64,000 nt of DNA, from contig NZ_JADDXT010000002.1 of NCBI RefSeq assembly GCF_015330165.1, positions 1,486,504 through 1,550,503 on the forward strand, given 5' to 3'. Positions 7,686 through 16,854 of this stretch are shown in pieces. The notes under the pieces are model-generated. The model was not told the origin of the DNA. It searched no databases and worked only from the letters and a program-made list of their open reading frames with translations. Source of the stretch: Zobellia roscoffensis (GTDB lineage Bacteria > Bacteroidota > Bacteroidia > Flavobacteriales > Flavobacteriaceae). The translations under genes were made by a program, and so were the position numbers. Numbering within the stretch: the first letter of the stretch is position 1; each line of letters begins with the position of its first letter.

Positions 7686-9617
7686 ATGAACCTAACTCGT
7701 TTTATTTATATACTATTTATTTTTTTTACTACAGCTAATTCCTTAGGGCAGTCAAGTCAAGATATTAGCACGCTGAAGGTGGCCCAAACAGTATTAAATA
7801 AGGGCATTTCCGAAATAGATTTGGGATATTATCCTGGCACATTGCTGTTGCATGGGATGGCCGAGTTGGCAATGGTGAAGAAAGACTCTTCCGACTTGAA
7901 TTATGAAATCAATCTCTTTCGAAAGTTCGAGACCGGTGAAATAAAGGGTCACGGTAGCTTTATTTCTTACCAATATGGTGGTTCGGGTGTTCCATACATG
8001 GTTTGGAAGAAAAACACAAAAGATTTAAGAAGTCAAATGTCCGAAGGTGCCAAACGGATGTTTGATGAACAAAAAAGGTCCTCTGAAGGAATTTTAGTGC
8101 CGCCATGGGTAAAGAAGGGTAAAGATCAGGTCTTTATCGATGTTGCCTTCGCAGTAACACCGTATTTATTATATACAGGCTTAGATTTGAAAAATGAAGA
8201 GTATATTGAAACGGCTATACATGAAACAACCGAATTATTCCGAATTCTTGAGGATAGGAAAACTGGATTGCTACATCAAGGAAGGGGTTTTCAAGGTGTA
8301 GGAAAAATTTCAGAAGATAATTGGAGCCGGGGGAACGGTTGGGGAGCATTTGCACTGGCTACTTTAGTTCGCGACTTACCTGAATCTCATCCAAGACGTG
8401 GTGAAATTGAAGAACTTGCCAAACAGTTTTTTTCTGCAGCTATAAAATTTCAAAATAAAGAAGGTCTTTGGCACCAAGAGATGACCGACTCAACTTCATA
8501 TGTAGAGACTTCGGGAAGCGGGCTGATTTTATTTGGCTTAGGCATCATGCTTGAAACCGGTTTACTGAATCAGGCATTTATGGATAATTTCACATTAGGG
8601 TTACGTGGGTATACTTCTTACATCGGTAGCGATGGCTCTGTAAGTCATACTTGTGGGGGATGTTTGTGTCCAAAAAACGGCACGAAGGAAGATTATATAA
8701 ATCATCCTTGGGTCTATAATGATGAACATGCCTTTGGCCCAGTTGTACTGGCCTTTAGCCAGGCGGCAAAAATGGGGGTTAAAAGTATTACCCCCTTAAA
8801 AAATATAGGGTTGTACTGCATTACTGATTCTCCCGAGACACCAAGAACTTATGTTTGCACTGCACGTGAATCGGATATCGCATGGGAAAACGATCGAATT
8901 GCCTACCGTGTTTTTGGACCCACTGTAAGAGACAAAGTAGGTAATGGTATTGATGTATGGGCTAAATCTGTGGATTATCCAGTTCTCGATAAATGGTATC
9001 GATTAAACAATGAAGGTAAAGATTACCATGTTGATAGAGGAGAAGGTTCGGACTTTTATAGTGCAGGCAAACAAATGGGCTGCGGGGGAATTGCACTTTG
9101 GGTTAACGGAAAGCCTCATCCCCCAAAAACATTTGATACATATAAAATTGTTAGAAACCAGAATGACAAATTAGTCTTTGAACTTAATTACAATACCTGG
9201 GATACACCTGGCATTGAACTGAAAGAACAGAAGATAATTGAGATGGTAATGGGGACCAATTTATTCAAGGTTACAAGTACGATAGAAAGTGAAAAAGATA
9301 CTGAAATAACCTTGGCTATTGGGCTGACTACTTTTGGTAAACAAAAAGTACACCCTGACAAAAAGAATGGTGTATTAAGTGTATGGGAAGCAATAGACCC
9401 TATAAACGGAAATTTAGGGACAGCAATAATCGTGAATCCAGACCAAGTCAAAGATTTCGTAAGCTACTCAGGAAACGAGTTTGTCTTGGTCCGGGTTCAA
9501 ACCAATAAGTCCTTCACTTATTATGCCGGAGCGGGGTGGGAGAAGACACAACATTTCGATAACGCTGTCAATTGGCAAAACTATATAAAAAAACAAGTTA
9601 AAAACATCACATTTTGA
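7686..9617 (+). CDS. GH88/GH105-like unsaturated glucuronyl hydrolase with C-terminal DUF4861-like domain
   Basis: Exported enzyme of 643 residues from the ATG at 7686 (signal peptide to SLGQ, about residue 22). An ATG 36 bp upstream would put charged residues before the signal. The first half is an (alpha/alpha)6-barrel of the GH88/105 type: FIDVAFAVTPYLLY carries the likely catalytic Asp, and WSRGNGWGAFALA and YVETSGSGLILFGLG are family hallmarks. The second half (from about residue 370) resembles DUF4861. GH88/105 enzymes remove the 4,5-unsaturated uronic acid left by polysaccharide lyases, yet no lyase gene is present in the window. Exact linkage is unknown. Confidence 0.85.
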   Translation: MNLTRFIYILFIFFTTANSLGQSSQDISTLKVAQTVLNKGISEIDLGYYPGTLLLHGMAELAMVKKDSSDLNYEINLFRKFETGEIKGHGSFISYQYGGSGVPYMVWKKNTKDLRSQMSEGAKRMFDEQKRSSEGILVPPWVKKGKDQVFIDVAFAVTPYLLYTGLDLKNEEYIETAIHETTELFRILEDRKTGLLHQGRGFQGVGKISEDNWSRGNGWGAFALATLVRDLPESHPRRGEIEELAKQFFSAAIKFQNKEGLWHQEMTDSTSYVETSGSGLILFGLGIMLETGLLNQAFMDNFTLGLRGYTSYIGSDGSVSHTCGGCLCPKNGTKEDYINHPWVYNDEHAFGPVVLAFSQAAKMGVKSITPLKNIGLYCITDSPETPRTYVCTARESDIAWENDRIAYRVFGPTVRDKVGNGIDVWAKSVDYPVLDKWYRLNNEGKDYHVDRGEGSDFYSAGKQMGCGGIALWVNGKPHPPKTFDTYKIVRNQNDKLVFELNYNTWDTPGIELKEQKIIEMVMGTNLFKVTSTIESEKDTEITLAIGLTTFGKQKVHPDKKNGVLSVWEAIDPINGNLGTAIIVNPDQVKDFVSYSGNEFVLVRVQTNKSFTYYAGAGWEKTQHFDNAVNWQNYIKKQVKNITF

Positions 9618-9640
9618 ACACGTCAATAAACACATGCAAA

Positions 9641-10582
9641 ATGAAAAGTAGTTTAATTCTTTTAATAGTGCTTATACTATCAGGGTTACCAACAACAGCC
9701 CAAGAGATAGGTTCTACGCCAGAATATATTAAAGCTTTAACCGCTGAATGGAACGGAGAACGGTTTGATGATGGTAGGCCGAAGATAGCTAGCGGATTAT
9801 TGGAGCGTCTCAAGAACATCACTTTGGAAGAAGCATGGGCCGAACTTATCGATTTAGGGTATCACAATCAATTTGAGGGAGATTGGCAACTGATTGATGA
9901 GAATGAGGAGACCACGATGACAGGTCGTGCCGTCACTGCACAATTTATGCCAGCGCGAATCGATTTAGAGAATCAAGTTATAAATCAAGGCAGAATCGAG
10001 GGTAGAAATTGGCAGCAACGGCGAACAGTATCTTGGGCAATCAGCACGCTTGTTGAAGGAGATATTTACGTGGCAGATGGTTATGGAAAACCCTCTTATG
10101 GGACAGTTATAGGTTCCAATTTGGGTAACGGAGTGTATGCGAAATCGAAAAGAGGAATTATAGTCTTTGGAAATGTGCGTGATATGGAAGGCTTGAGGGC
10201 AATCGAAGGTTTTAATGGGTGGGTGAAAGGTTCGGATCCTTCCTATATGAGAAAAACGCTCTTAACCACCATTAATGCACCCATTAGGATAGGGAAAGCA
10301 ACAGTGTTACCGGGAGATGCAGTACTTGCCAAAAAGGATGGCGTTGTTTTCATTCCAGCACATCTTGTGGAGAAAATTGTTTTAAAAGGTGAGGTTACAG
10401 ACCTTTTCGACCTTTTTGGTCAAGAACGAATTAAGGAGAAAAAATATTCTGCTGGGGAAATAGATAGCGTATGGTCCGATGAGATAAAAAAAGATTTTAG
10501 GACTTGGGTTAACGATTATCAGGGTAAACTACCCATGACAAAAAGAGATTTGGAAAAGTATCTTCAGGAGCGTAATTTTTGA
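9641..10582 (+). CDS. Exported RraA-like (demethylmenaquinone methyltransferase/aldolase fold) protein
   Basis: From the ATG at 9641 the protein is 313 residues with a clear signal peptide (MKSSLILLIVLILSGLPTTAQ). An upstream TTG frame overlaps the previous gene and is not preferred. The core (about 80-250) has RraA-family features: VSWAISTLVEGDIYVADGYG, GTVIGSNLGNGVYAKSKRG, IIVFGNVRDMEGL and the later PGDAVLAKKDGVVFIP. RraA-fold proteins include RNase E inhibitors and 4-hydroxy-4-methyl-2-oxoglutarate aldolases, normally cytosolic. Export is unusual. A second, cytosolic family member lies at 16094. Reaction not assigned; a role on a uronate-derived product is inference. Confidence 0.75.
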   Translation: MKSSLILLIVLILSGLPTTAQEIGSTPEYIKALTAEWNGERFDDGRPKIASGLLERLKNITLEEAWAELIDLGYHNQFEGDWQLIDENEETTMTGRAVTAQFMPARIDLENQVINQGRIEGRNWQQRRTVSWAISTLVEGDIYVADGYGKPSYGTVIGSNLGNGVYAKSKRGIIVFGNVRDMEGLRAIEGFNGWVKGSDPSYMRKTLLTTINAPIRIGKATVLPGDAVLAKKDGVVFIPAHLVEKIVLKGEVTDLFDLFGQERIKEKKYSAGEIDSVWSDEIKKDFRTWVNDYQGKLPMTKRDLEKYLQERNF

Positions 10583-10673
10583 TAGTGATATAACATTTAT
10601 CCTGCGCATGATAAAATTTTTTAAACAAGAAAATGATTCGGCGAAAGCGTTGAATTCAACAAACATTTAAATT

Positions 10674-12350
10674 TTGAGCAAACTCGCTACATTAGATTAT
10701 ATATCCATCGGCATCTATCTACTTTTGATGGCTGGGGTCGGCCTGTTTTTCGGATGGTTCGTAAAGGATATAAAAGGGTACTTCAAAGGAGGAAATACCA
10801 TTCCTTGGGGCATTTCTGGTATCAGTAATTTTATGGGGTCACTCAGCACCTTTGTTTTTATTGCTTACGCAGGTATTGCTTATAAGGATGGCCTTATCGG
10901 AGTGACTGTATTATGGAGTGCTGTTATACCCTTTGTGTTTGCAGCATTAATTATAGGAAAACTTTGGGTTCGGTCTCGAATCATAACTCCGGTTGAATAT
11001 CTCGAAACACGATTTAATGCCAATATTCGTCAATTATTTGGATGGACAGGCTTGGGCATGCGCTTTCTAGATAACATGGTACGGCAGTATGCTATGGGTA
11101 TTTTTTTAGTTACCGCCACGGATTTGACGTTTGTGCAGGCCATCATTTTTTCTGGAGCAATAACCACACTTTTTACCATAGTGGGTGGGGTTTGGGCCGT
11201 AGTTGTCATGGATACGCTACAATTTGTTATTTTAATTTTTGTTTCGGTATTATTGGTCCCTCTTTCTTTGGAAGCGGCAGGAGGACTTGGCACCTTGATG
11301 GATAAGCTCCCTAACCATTTTGAGTTTTTCTCCGGCCCTAAAGGCCAACCGTTGTGGCTGATGGTCTATTTCATAATGATTCTTTTTAAGTATAATGGAA
11401 ATTGGGTCTTTATTCAGCGATTTTACAGCGTAAAGGACGAAAAAGCTACCAGAAAACTAGGTTTTTTTTCGGCAGCACTACTGTTGATATTTCCCATAAT
11501 ATTTTTGCTTCCAGCGATTGCGGCAGCCGATATTCTGCCTGGCCTGGAAGATCCAGAGCAAGCTTATGTAGCTGTGGCGGTGCATTTGCTTCCTGCAGGT
11601 TTGTTGGGCTTGATGATTGCCGCCATGTTCTCGGCCACTATGTCTTCTTTGAATTCAGAATTCAACGTAATGTCCGCGGTATTGACCAATGACATTTACA
11701 AACGTCTAATTAATCCTAAAGCGAGTGAAAAACAACTGATTTTTGCGGCGCGATTAAATATTGTATTGGTGGGAGCCATTGTTGTTGCAGGCTCGTTATT
11801 CGTGGGAAAACTGGGGGGAGCTTTTGAAGCCAACAAGATTTTGACTGGACTTTTCGCCATTCCGTTGGCTATTCCTCTTGTACTAGGACTAATGTTCAAG
11901 AAAACCAATTCTGTTGGGGCCTTTTTTACAGTACTGATTGGTATTTGTACGGGGTTGATTTTGACCTTGTCAAGTGATTTCACGTGGGAAATAGCGACCT
12001 TGATACAGATTGTAAGTTGTATTGCTATATTCTTCCTATCGGGATTTCTACTGAGTTCCAAAGAAAATTACAAAAAAAGGGTCAATAATTTTTTTGAGAA
12101 AATACGAACCCCTTTGACCCCTAATGAAATAGGCGAGCCGGATCCAAAATTTCGTTTTGCTTTGGCCAATCTTTTTTCAATCGCCATTGGCGCATCTGGA
12201 TTATTGTTTTGTGCCGTAAGCCTACCCTCCATCGGGTTGGAGAGTGGAAAAATAGCCTTGGCTATCGGCGGGGCCTGTATCATATTGGCCATACTCTTAA
12301 AATGGTTTACAACGGGAACCTTTAAATTTTCAAATAAATCAACAAAATGA
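10674..12350 (+). CDS. Sodium:solute symporter (SSS family), probable uronate importer
   Basis: A 558-residue inner-membrane protein with about 13-14 hydrophobic segments. SSS features include GISGISNFMGSLSTFVFIAYAG near the N-terminus, VGGVWAVVVMDTLQFVIL, and MIAAMFSATMSSLNSEFNVMSAVL in the Na+-site region. The start is TTG at 10674, as an in-frame stop lies just upstream. Its stop overlaps the uxaC start (ATGA), indicating translational coupling. It sits directly before the glucuronate isomerase gene, so free hexuronate released in the periplasm is the likely substrate (inference). Confidence 0.88.
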   Translation: MSKLATLDYISIGIYLLLMAGVGLFFGWFVKDIKGYFKGGNTIPWGISGISNFMGSLSTFVFIAYAGIAYKDGLIGVTVLWSAVIPFVFAALIIGKLWVRSRIITPVEYLETRFNANIRQLFGWTGLGMRFLDNMVRQYAMGIFLVTATDLTFVQAIIFSGAITTLFTIVGGVWAVVVMDTLQFVILIFVSVLLVPLSLEAAGGLGTLMDKLPNHFEFFSGPKGQPLWLMVYFIMILFKYNGNWVFIQRFYSVKDEKATRKLGFFSAALLLIFPIIFLLPAIAAADILPGLEDPEQAYVAVAVHLLPAGLLGLMIAAMFSATMSSLNSEFNVMSAVLTNDIYKRLINPKASEKQLIFAARLNIVLVGAIVVAGSLFVGKLGGAFEANKILTGLFAIPLAIPLVLGLMFKKTNSVGAFFTVLIGICTGLILTLSSDFTWEIATLIQIVSCIAIFFLSGFLLSSKENYKKRVNNFFEKIRTPLTPNEIGEPDPKFRFALANLFSIAIGASGLLFCAVSLPSIGLESGKIALAIGGACIILAILLKWFTTGTFKFSNKSTK

Positions 12351-13756
12351 AAATGACAACCCCATATATTCACAAAGATTTTTTGTTGTCGGATGAACTT
12401 TCAAGGTCGTTATATTACGATTTTGCCCAGCAACTACCAATTATCGATTTTCATAATCACTTGAATCCGGCGATGATAGCCAGTAACGCCCAGCCGGAAA
12501 ACTTATCCAAATTATGGGTAATGTCCGATCAATACAAACATCGGGCGATGCGAATCAACGGTATTCCCGAAGACGGAATTACAGGGAATGCAACGGATTA
12601 TGATAAATATTTAAATTGGGTAAAAACCCTTCCAAGAACATTAGGAAATCCACTTTATCAATGGAGCTATCTCGAACTAAAAAGGGTTTTCGATATCGAT
12701 TCGACACTGAATGAAAGTTCGGCTAAGGATATTTGGAACGAATGCCAAAAACAGATTGATTCTGGCAAGCTTGCCACTGTTTCGCTACTAAAAAAATTCA
12801 ATGTTGAAGTACTTTGCACGTCCGATGATTTGCTTGACGACGTGTCTATACATAAAAAGGCCTCCGAAAAGGGAATTGTCATCTTGCCTTCGTTACGCAC
12901 GGATAGTATCGTAAATAAACCGGAAGAGTTCCAGATTTGGCACAAAGTTTTGGAGAACCTTACCCAAATTAAAATTAAGGATTTGGATAGTTATGAAGCC
13001 GCTGTACTGAAAAGATTTGATCTCTTTTCGGATGCTGGCTGTAAACTGGCAGATCAAGCATTGGATTCTGGTTTTGAGTTCCATTATATTGATAAATCAA
13101 AGGTTGAGACGATTTTCAAGCAGTTTTTGTCAGGTGAACAATTGAGCGATGAGGATATGGTTTCTTTACAATCCTATCTTTTAGTAATGGTTGGGAGGGC
13201 CTGCGCTCAAAAAAATTGGATTTTGCAGTTACATATCGGAGCTCAACGGAAGACCAGCTCACGATTGAAGAAGTTGGTGGGCGGGGCTGGTGGCTATGCA
13301 TCCATCGGAAGTGTCACTAATATTTCGACACTGGTCGAAGTGCTTGATACCATGGATAAAAATGGTCAATTACCTAAGATTATTCTGTATAACCTGAATC
13401 CTGTCGATAATGCGGCTTTTGCTTCTTTAACAGGGTCTTTTCCTGAAGATGGTGTTTCCGGAAAAATTCAATTCGGGCCGGCATGGTGGTATAATGACCA
13501 TTACGAGGGTATTATAAACCAGTTAAAGGCCTTGGCGAGTCATGGGCTTTTGCACAATTCAATTGGCATGACTACTGACTCCCGCAGTTTTGTGTCTATG
13601 TCTAGACACGAATTCTTTAGAAGGGTTTTTTGTGATTTGATTTCAACTTGGGTCAAGCAAGGGCTTCTTCCAAATGATATGTCCATCTTAAAAGAATTGA
13701 TAGAGGATGTCTGTTATCGGAATGCAAAAAAATGGATACTAAACATTAACCAATAA
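12347..13756 (+). CDS. uxaC: Glucuronate isomerase (uronate isomerase)
   Basis: 469 residues, the usual UxaC length. It belongs to the amidohydrolase superfamily and interconverts D-glucuronate/D-fructuronate and D-galacturonate/D-tagaturonate. The metal-binding HxH occurs in DFHNHLNP near residue 36. Other conserved stretches are WSYLELKRVFDI, the QLHIGAQR segment, and the C-terminal MTTDSRSFVSMSRHEFFRR. The start overlaps the symporter stop. The next gene begins three bases after its stop. Together with the SDR and UxuA it sets up the glucuronate branch. Confidence 0.95.
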   Translation: MKMTTPYIHKDFLLSDELSRSLYYDFAQQLPIIDFHNHLNPAMIASNAQPENLSKLWVMSDQYKHRAMRINGIPEDGITGNATDYDKYLNWVKTLPRTLGNPLYQWSYLELKRVFDIDSTLNESSAKDIWNECQKQIDSGKLATVSLLKKFNVEVLCTSDDLLDDVSIHKKASEKGIVILPSLRTDSIVNKPEEFQIWHKVLENLTQIKIKDLDSYEAAVLKRFDLFSDAGCKLADQALDSGFEFHYIDKSKVETIFKQFLSGEQLSDEDMVSLQSYLLVMVGRACAQKNWILQLHIGAQRKTSSRLKKLVGGAGGYASIGSVTNISTLVEVLDTMDKNGQLPKIILYNLNPVDNAAFASLTGSFPEDGVSGKIQFGPAWWYNDHYEGIINQLKALASHGLLHNSIGMTTDSRSFVSMSRHEFFRRVFCDLISTWVKQGLLPNDMSILKELIEDVCYRNAKKWILNINQ

Positions 13757-13759
13757 TAT

Positions 13760-14590
13760 ATGGAAAATAAGATTGCAGTAGTAACAGGAGCGGGTGGTAC
13801 ACTTTGCTCGGCAATGGCAATAGACTTGGCTAAGCAAGGATATAAGGTCGCTCTGTTGGGTAGAACCGAAGAGAAATTGAAAATCGTGGAGCACAAAATT
13901 AGAGCCAATGGCGGTATTGCTATTTCTGTATGTGCAGATGTAGCAGATGAGGCCGCTATGAGAGGAGCCAAGGATATAATAGAAAGTGAATTAGGCATTT
14001 GTACACTGCTCATCAATGGTGCGGGAGGAAATCAAAACGATGCGCTTCCCAATATACCTGAATTTGACGAACGTGAGCTAAACAATGATGATGCGGTAAA
14101 AGGATTTTTCAATCTTAATATGGAGGTTTTTCAAAGTGTTATCGACATCAACACGATGGGGACGGTTATTCCCTGTTTTGTATTCGGGAAGAGTATGGCG
14201 AAAAACAAGCAAGGCAACATCATCAATTTTGCATCTATGACCAGCTATCGGCCAATTACGAGGGTAGCGGCTTATGCAATGGCTAAAAACGGGATCGAAA
14301 GTTTTACTCAATGGTTGGCTGCCTACTTGGCACCTGCAAATATTCGTGTAAATGCAATCGCACCAGGCTTCTTTCTGAATGACCGTAGCCGTAAGATAAT
14401 GTTCAATGCAGACGGCTCGCAGACGGAACGCGCACAAAACATATTGAGGCAAACACCTATGAAACGTTTTGGTGAAGCCCCCGAACTCATTGGCTGTATG
14501 AATTGGTTGATTGACGAAAAAAATGCTGGGTTTGTGACAGGTATTACCATTCCGGTAGACGGAGGGTTTTTGTCCAGCCCAGGAGTATAA
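13760..14590 (+). CDS. SDR-family oxidoreductase, probable fructuronate reductase (mannonate oxidoreductase)
   Basis: 276 residues, short-chain dehydrogenase. The cofactor site is VTGAGGTLCSAMA at residues 8-20, the NGAGG motif follows, and the catalytic Ser-Tyr-Lys appears as NFASMTSYRPITRVAAYAMAKNG. The ending PVDGGF is usual for the family. SDR enzymes replace the long-chain UxuB in many Bacteroidota and Firmicutes glucuronate operons. Here it lies between uxaC and uxuA, so reduction of D-fructuronate to D-mannonate is the best inference. Substrate specificity is not proven by sequence. Confidence 0.82.
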   Translation: MENKIAVVTGAGGTLCSAMAIDLAKQGYKVALLGRTEEKLKIVEHKIRANGGIAISVCADVADEAAMRGAKDIIESELGICTLLINGAGGNQNDALPNIPEFDERELNNDDAVKGFFNLNMEVFQSVIDINTMGTVIPCFVFGKSMAKNKQGNIINFASMTSYRPITRVAAYAMAKNGIESFTQWLAAYLAPANIRVNAIAPGFFLNDRSRKIMFNADGSQTERAQNILRQTPMKRFGEAPELIGCMNWLIDEKNAGFVTGITIPVDGGFLSSPGV

Positions 14591-14612
14591 AAATTATTTA
14601 AAACCATATACT

Positions 14613-16082
14613 ATGAAAATTAATCTTAAGATTACTTATCTATTTGCCGCCCTAATAATATCTACTTTTTCTTATGCTCAGAAGAACCAAGATATTACCT
14701 ATTCTTCGATTGGAGCGGTACAGTCTCGAAGCTCACACGAAATTGCTGCTTCAAATTGGTCTATTGGAGGTGAAACGATGGATCGAGATTTCACAGATTT
14801 TGACCAATGGAAGCAATATTTAGGTGCAACGGGAGCCAAAAAAATCAGGTTACAAGCAGGATGGGCTAAATGTGAGCCAAAAAAGGGTGAATATGATTTT
14901 GAGTGGCTTGACAGAATTATTGACGAAGTAATAGCGCAAGGCGTGGAACCCTGGCTGCAAACGTCTTATGGAAACCCCATTTATGAAGGAGGTGGAATGC
15001 CAAATCTTTCTGGCGGTTTTCCTGTCTCAGAGGAAGCTTTGGCCGCTTGGGACCAGTGGGTTATGGAACTGGTAAAACGTTACAAGGGCAGGGTGAAAAT
15101 TTGGGAAATCTGGAACGAGAGTGATCTTAATTCCGAGAATACTCCTGATGCTTATTCCAAAATTTTTGTGCGCACAGCTGAAATTATTCGTTCTGAAATT
15201 CCCGAAGCTACTATTTATGCGTTATCGTTGGCAGGAATCAATGTTGAATATGTAGAACCTTTTCTAGCCTACCTAAAAAAGCATGATAAGCTAGATTTGG
15301 TCGATGTGATTACGCTTCATGGTTACACCTATCGTCCTGAAGAGATATATACAAAATATGAAAAAATCCAGAGCTTAACGAAATCGTATTCCGATCATAT
15401 AATTATAGGCCAGGGGGAATTGGGCTGCCCTTCCGAAAACCAAAAACACTATGCCCTGAAAAATTATCCATGGACGGAAGTTTCCCAATCAAAATGGATG
15501 TTAAGAAAGTTGTTAGGTGATCTTGGGCGTGATATACCTTCATTATATTTTTCAATAATCGACATGAATTATGTACGAGTTTTGGAAAAAGTAAATGGAA
15601 AGATTACCGTTCTGAAAGATCCAATTTATACTGTAAATACAAAGGGTCTTATTAAAGCGAAAAAAGATAATACAGTCGATTATCTAAAGCCATCATATTT
15701 TGCCTATCAAAATTTGACATCTATTTTCGACTACTCTCTAAAGCGTATTACCAATTATCCATATGTAACTGATGCCTCGAGTTCTCTTTCCGTGTATGGA
15801 TATCGAGCGGACAGTTCAGATTATCAAGTTGTGACAATTTGGGAAAATGGTGACACGCCAAACAACTCAACCAACAAGACCACAATTGATTTTGAATTTA
15901 CGAATGGAAATTTTTCTGAACCGGTCTATGTAGATATGCGTACCGGAGAAATATTTGACATTCCGAAAAATGACTGGAGTAAAAAAGGAACGCATTATAA
16001 GTTTATTAACATTCCAATTTATGACTCCCCTATTTTGATTGCAGAAAAAAGTCTGATTAAATTAAAATCTAAGAAAAAATAA
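14613..16082 (+). CDS. Exported clan GH-A glycoside hydrolase (GH39-like)
   Basis: 489 residues with a signal peptide (to SYAQ, about residue 23). A (beta/alpha)8 fold is indicated by KIRLQAGWAKCEPKKGEYDF, the acid/base motif WEIWNES with Glu169, and the probable nucleophile in GQGELG at Glu269. A small C-terminal beta domain follows. The pattern is closest to GH39/GH5-type clan A enzymes (beta-xylosidase, alpha-iduronidase and relatives), but the family is not fixed by eye. In this PUL it probably cleaves a backbone or side-chain linkage next to a uronic acid. Confidence 0.72.
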   Translation: MKINLKITYLFAALIISTFSYAQKNQDITYSSIGAVQSRSSHEIAASNWSIGGETMDRDFTDFDQWKQYLGATGAKKIRLQAGWAKCEPKKGEYDFEWLDRIIDEVIAQGVEPWLQTSYGNPIYEGGGMPNLSGGFPVSEEALAAWDQWVMELVKRYKGRVKIWEIWNESDLNSENTPDAYSKIFVRTAEIIRSEIPEATIYALSLAGINVEYVEPFLAYLKKHDKLDLVDVITLHGYTYRPEEIYTKYEKIQSLTKSYSDHIIIGQGELGCPSENQKHYALKNYPWTEVSQSKWMLRKLLGDLGRDIPSLYFSIIDMNYVRVLEKVNGKITVLKDPIYTVNTKGLIKAKKDNTVDYLKPSYFAYQNLTSIFDYSLKRITNYPYVTDASSSLSVYGYRADSSDYQVVTIWENGDTPNNSTNKTTIDFEFTNGNFSEPVYVDMRTGEIFDIPKNDWSKKGTHYKFINIPIYDSPILIAEKSLIKLKSKKK

Positions 16083-16093
16083 ATTTAAGAAAG

Positions 16094-16837
16094 ATGAGTG
16101 TAGAAGATTATAAAAAAGAGGTCGGAATGATGAACCTCGAAAAGTTGATTGAGGTTCGGGAAGGCGTATCAACCAAAAAATTTCCTATTTCTGACAAGGA
16201 ACTTTTAAGCCGTTATGAGAAAATATATACAGGAGCCATAAGTGATGTGCTTAGAGAGTTTACCTTAATGAACCAAGCCCTGCCGATTCGAATACGAGCC
16301 TTGAAAAACTATCAAACTGTTGCGGGTTTTGCATTTACGGTTAAGAGCTCTTCTAGTACAAGGGTAACCGGCGAAATGGAATTTCGTACCAAAATGCTGG
16401 ACGAGATGCATGAAAATGCATTTGTGGTTTACGATACCAGTGGCGACGAGGAATCTACGTCTTGGGGAGGAGTAATGACAGCAACTGCTAAAGGAAAAGG
16501 AGTAAAAGCCGCTTGTGTTGATGGTGGGATTAGAGATACCCATCAAATTTTGGAGGCCGAATTTCCTGTATTCTATAAATACCGTTCTTCAAATGGTAGT
16601 TTGGGCCGATGTCTGATTACTGATTACCAGGTGCCAATTCAGATAGATAAGTGTTTTATTAAGCCAGGCGATATCATTTTGGGCGATGTTGATGGTGTAC
16701 TTGCAGTACCAAGGGACATTGCTTATGAAGTGCTATTACGAGCAGAAGAGATACGGGAAAACGAAAAGAAGATTTTCGGTTGGGTAAAGGAAGGTCAATC
16801 AGCAAAGGAAATCTCTGATAAAGGGGGATACTTTTAA
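16094..16837 (+). CDS. RraA-family protein (cytosolic)
   Basis: 247 residues without signal peptide. RraA-fold hallmarks are YTGAISDVLREF, WGGVMTATAKGKGVKAACVDGGIRDTHQI and the C-terminal KPGDIILGDVDGVLAVP. The GGIRD segment matches the active-site loop of the 4-hydroxy-4-methyl-2-oxoglutarate/oxaloacetate aldolase group. Such genes recur in sugar-acid operons, where an aldolase or decarboxylase role on keto-acids is plausible. It lies 11 bp after the GH-A hydrolase and 17 bp before uxuA. It is a distant paralogue of the exported protein at 9641. Confidence 0.82.
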   Translation: MSVEDYKKEVGMMNLEKLIEVREGVSTKKFPISDKELLSRYEKIYTGAISDVLREFTLMNQALPIRIRALKNYQTVAGFAFTVKSSSSTRVTGEMEFRTKMLDEMHENAFVVYDTSGDEESTSWGGVMTATAKGKGVKAACVDGGIRDTHQILEAEFPVFYKYRSSNGSLGRCLITDYQVPIQIDKCFIKPGDIILGDVDGVLAVPRDIAYEVLLRAEEIRENEKKIFGWVKEGQSAKEISDKGGYF

Positions 16838-16854
16838 ATAATTCGACGTTTATT

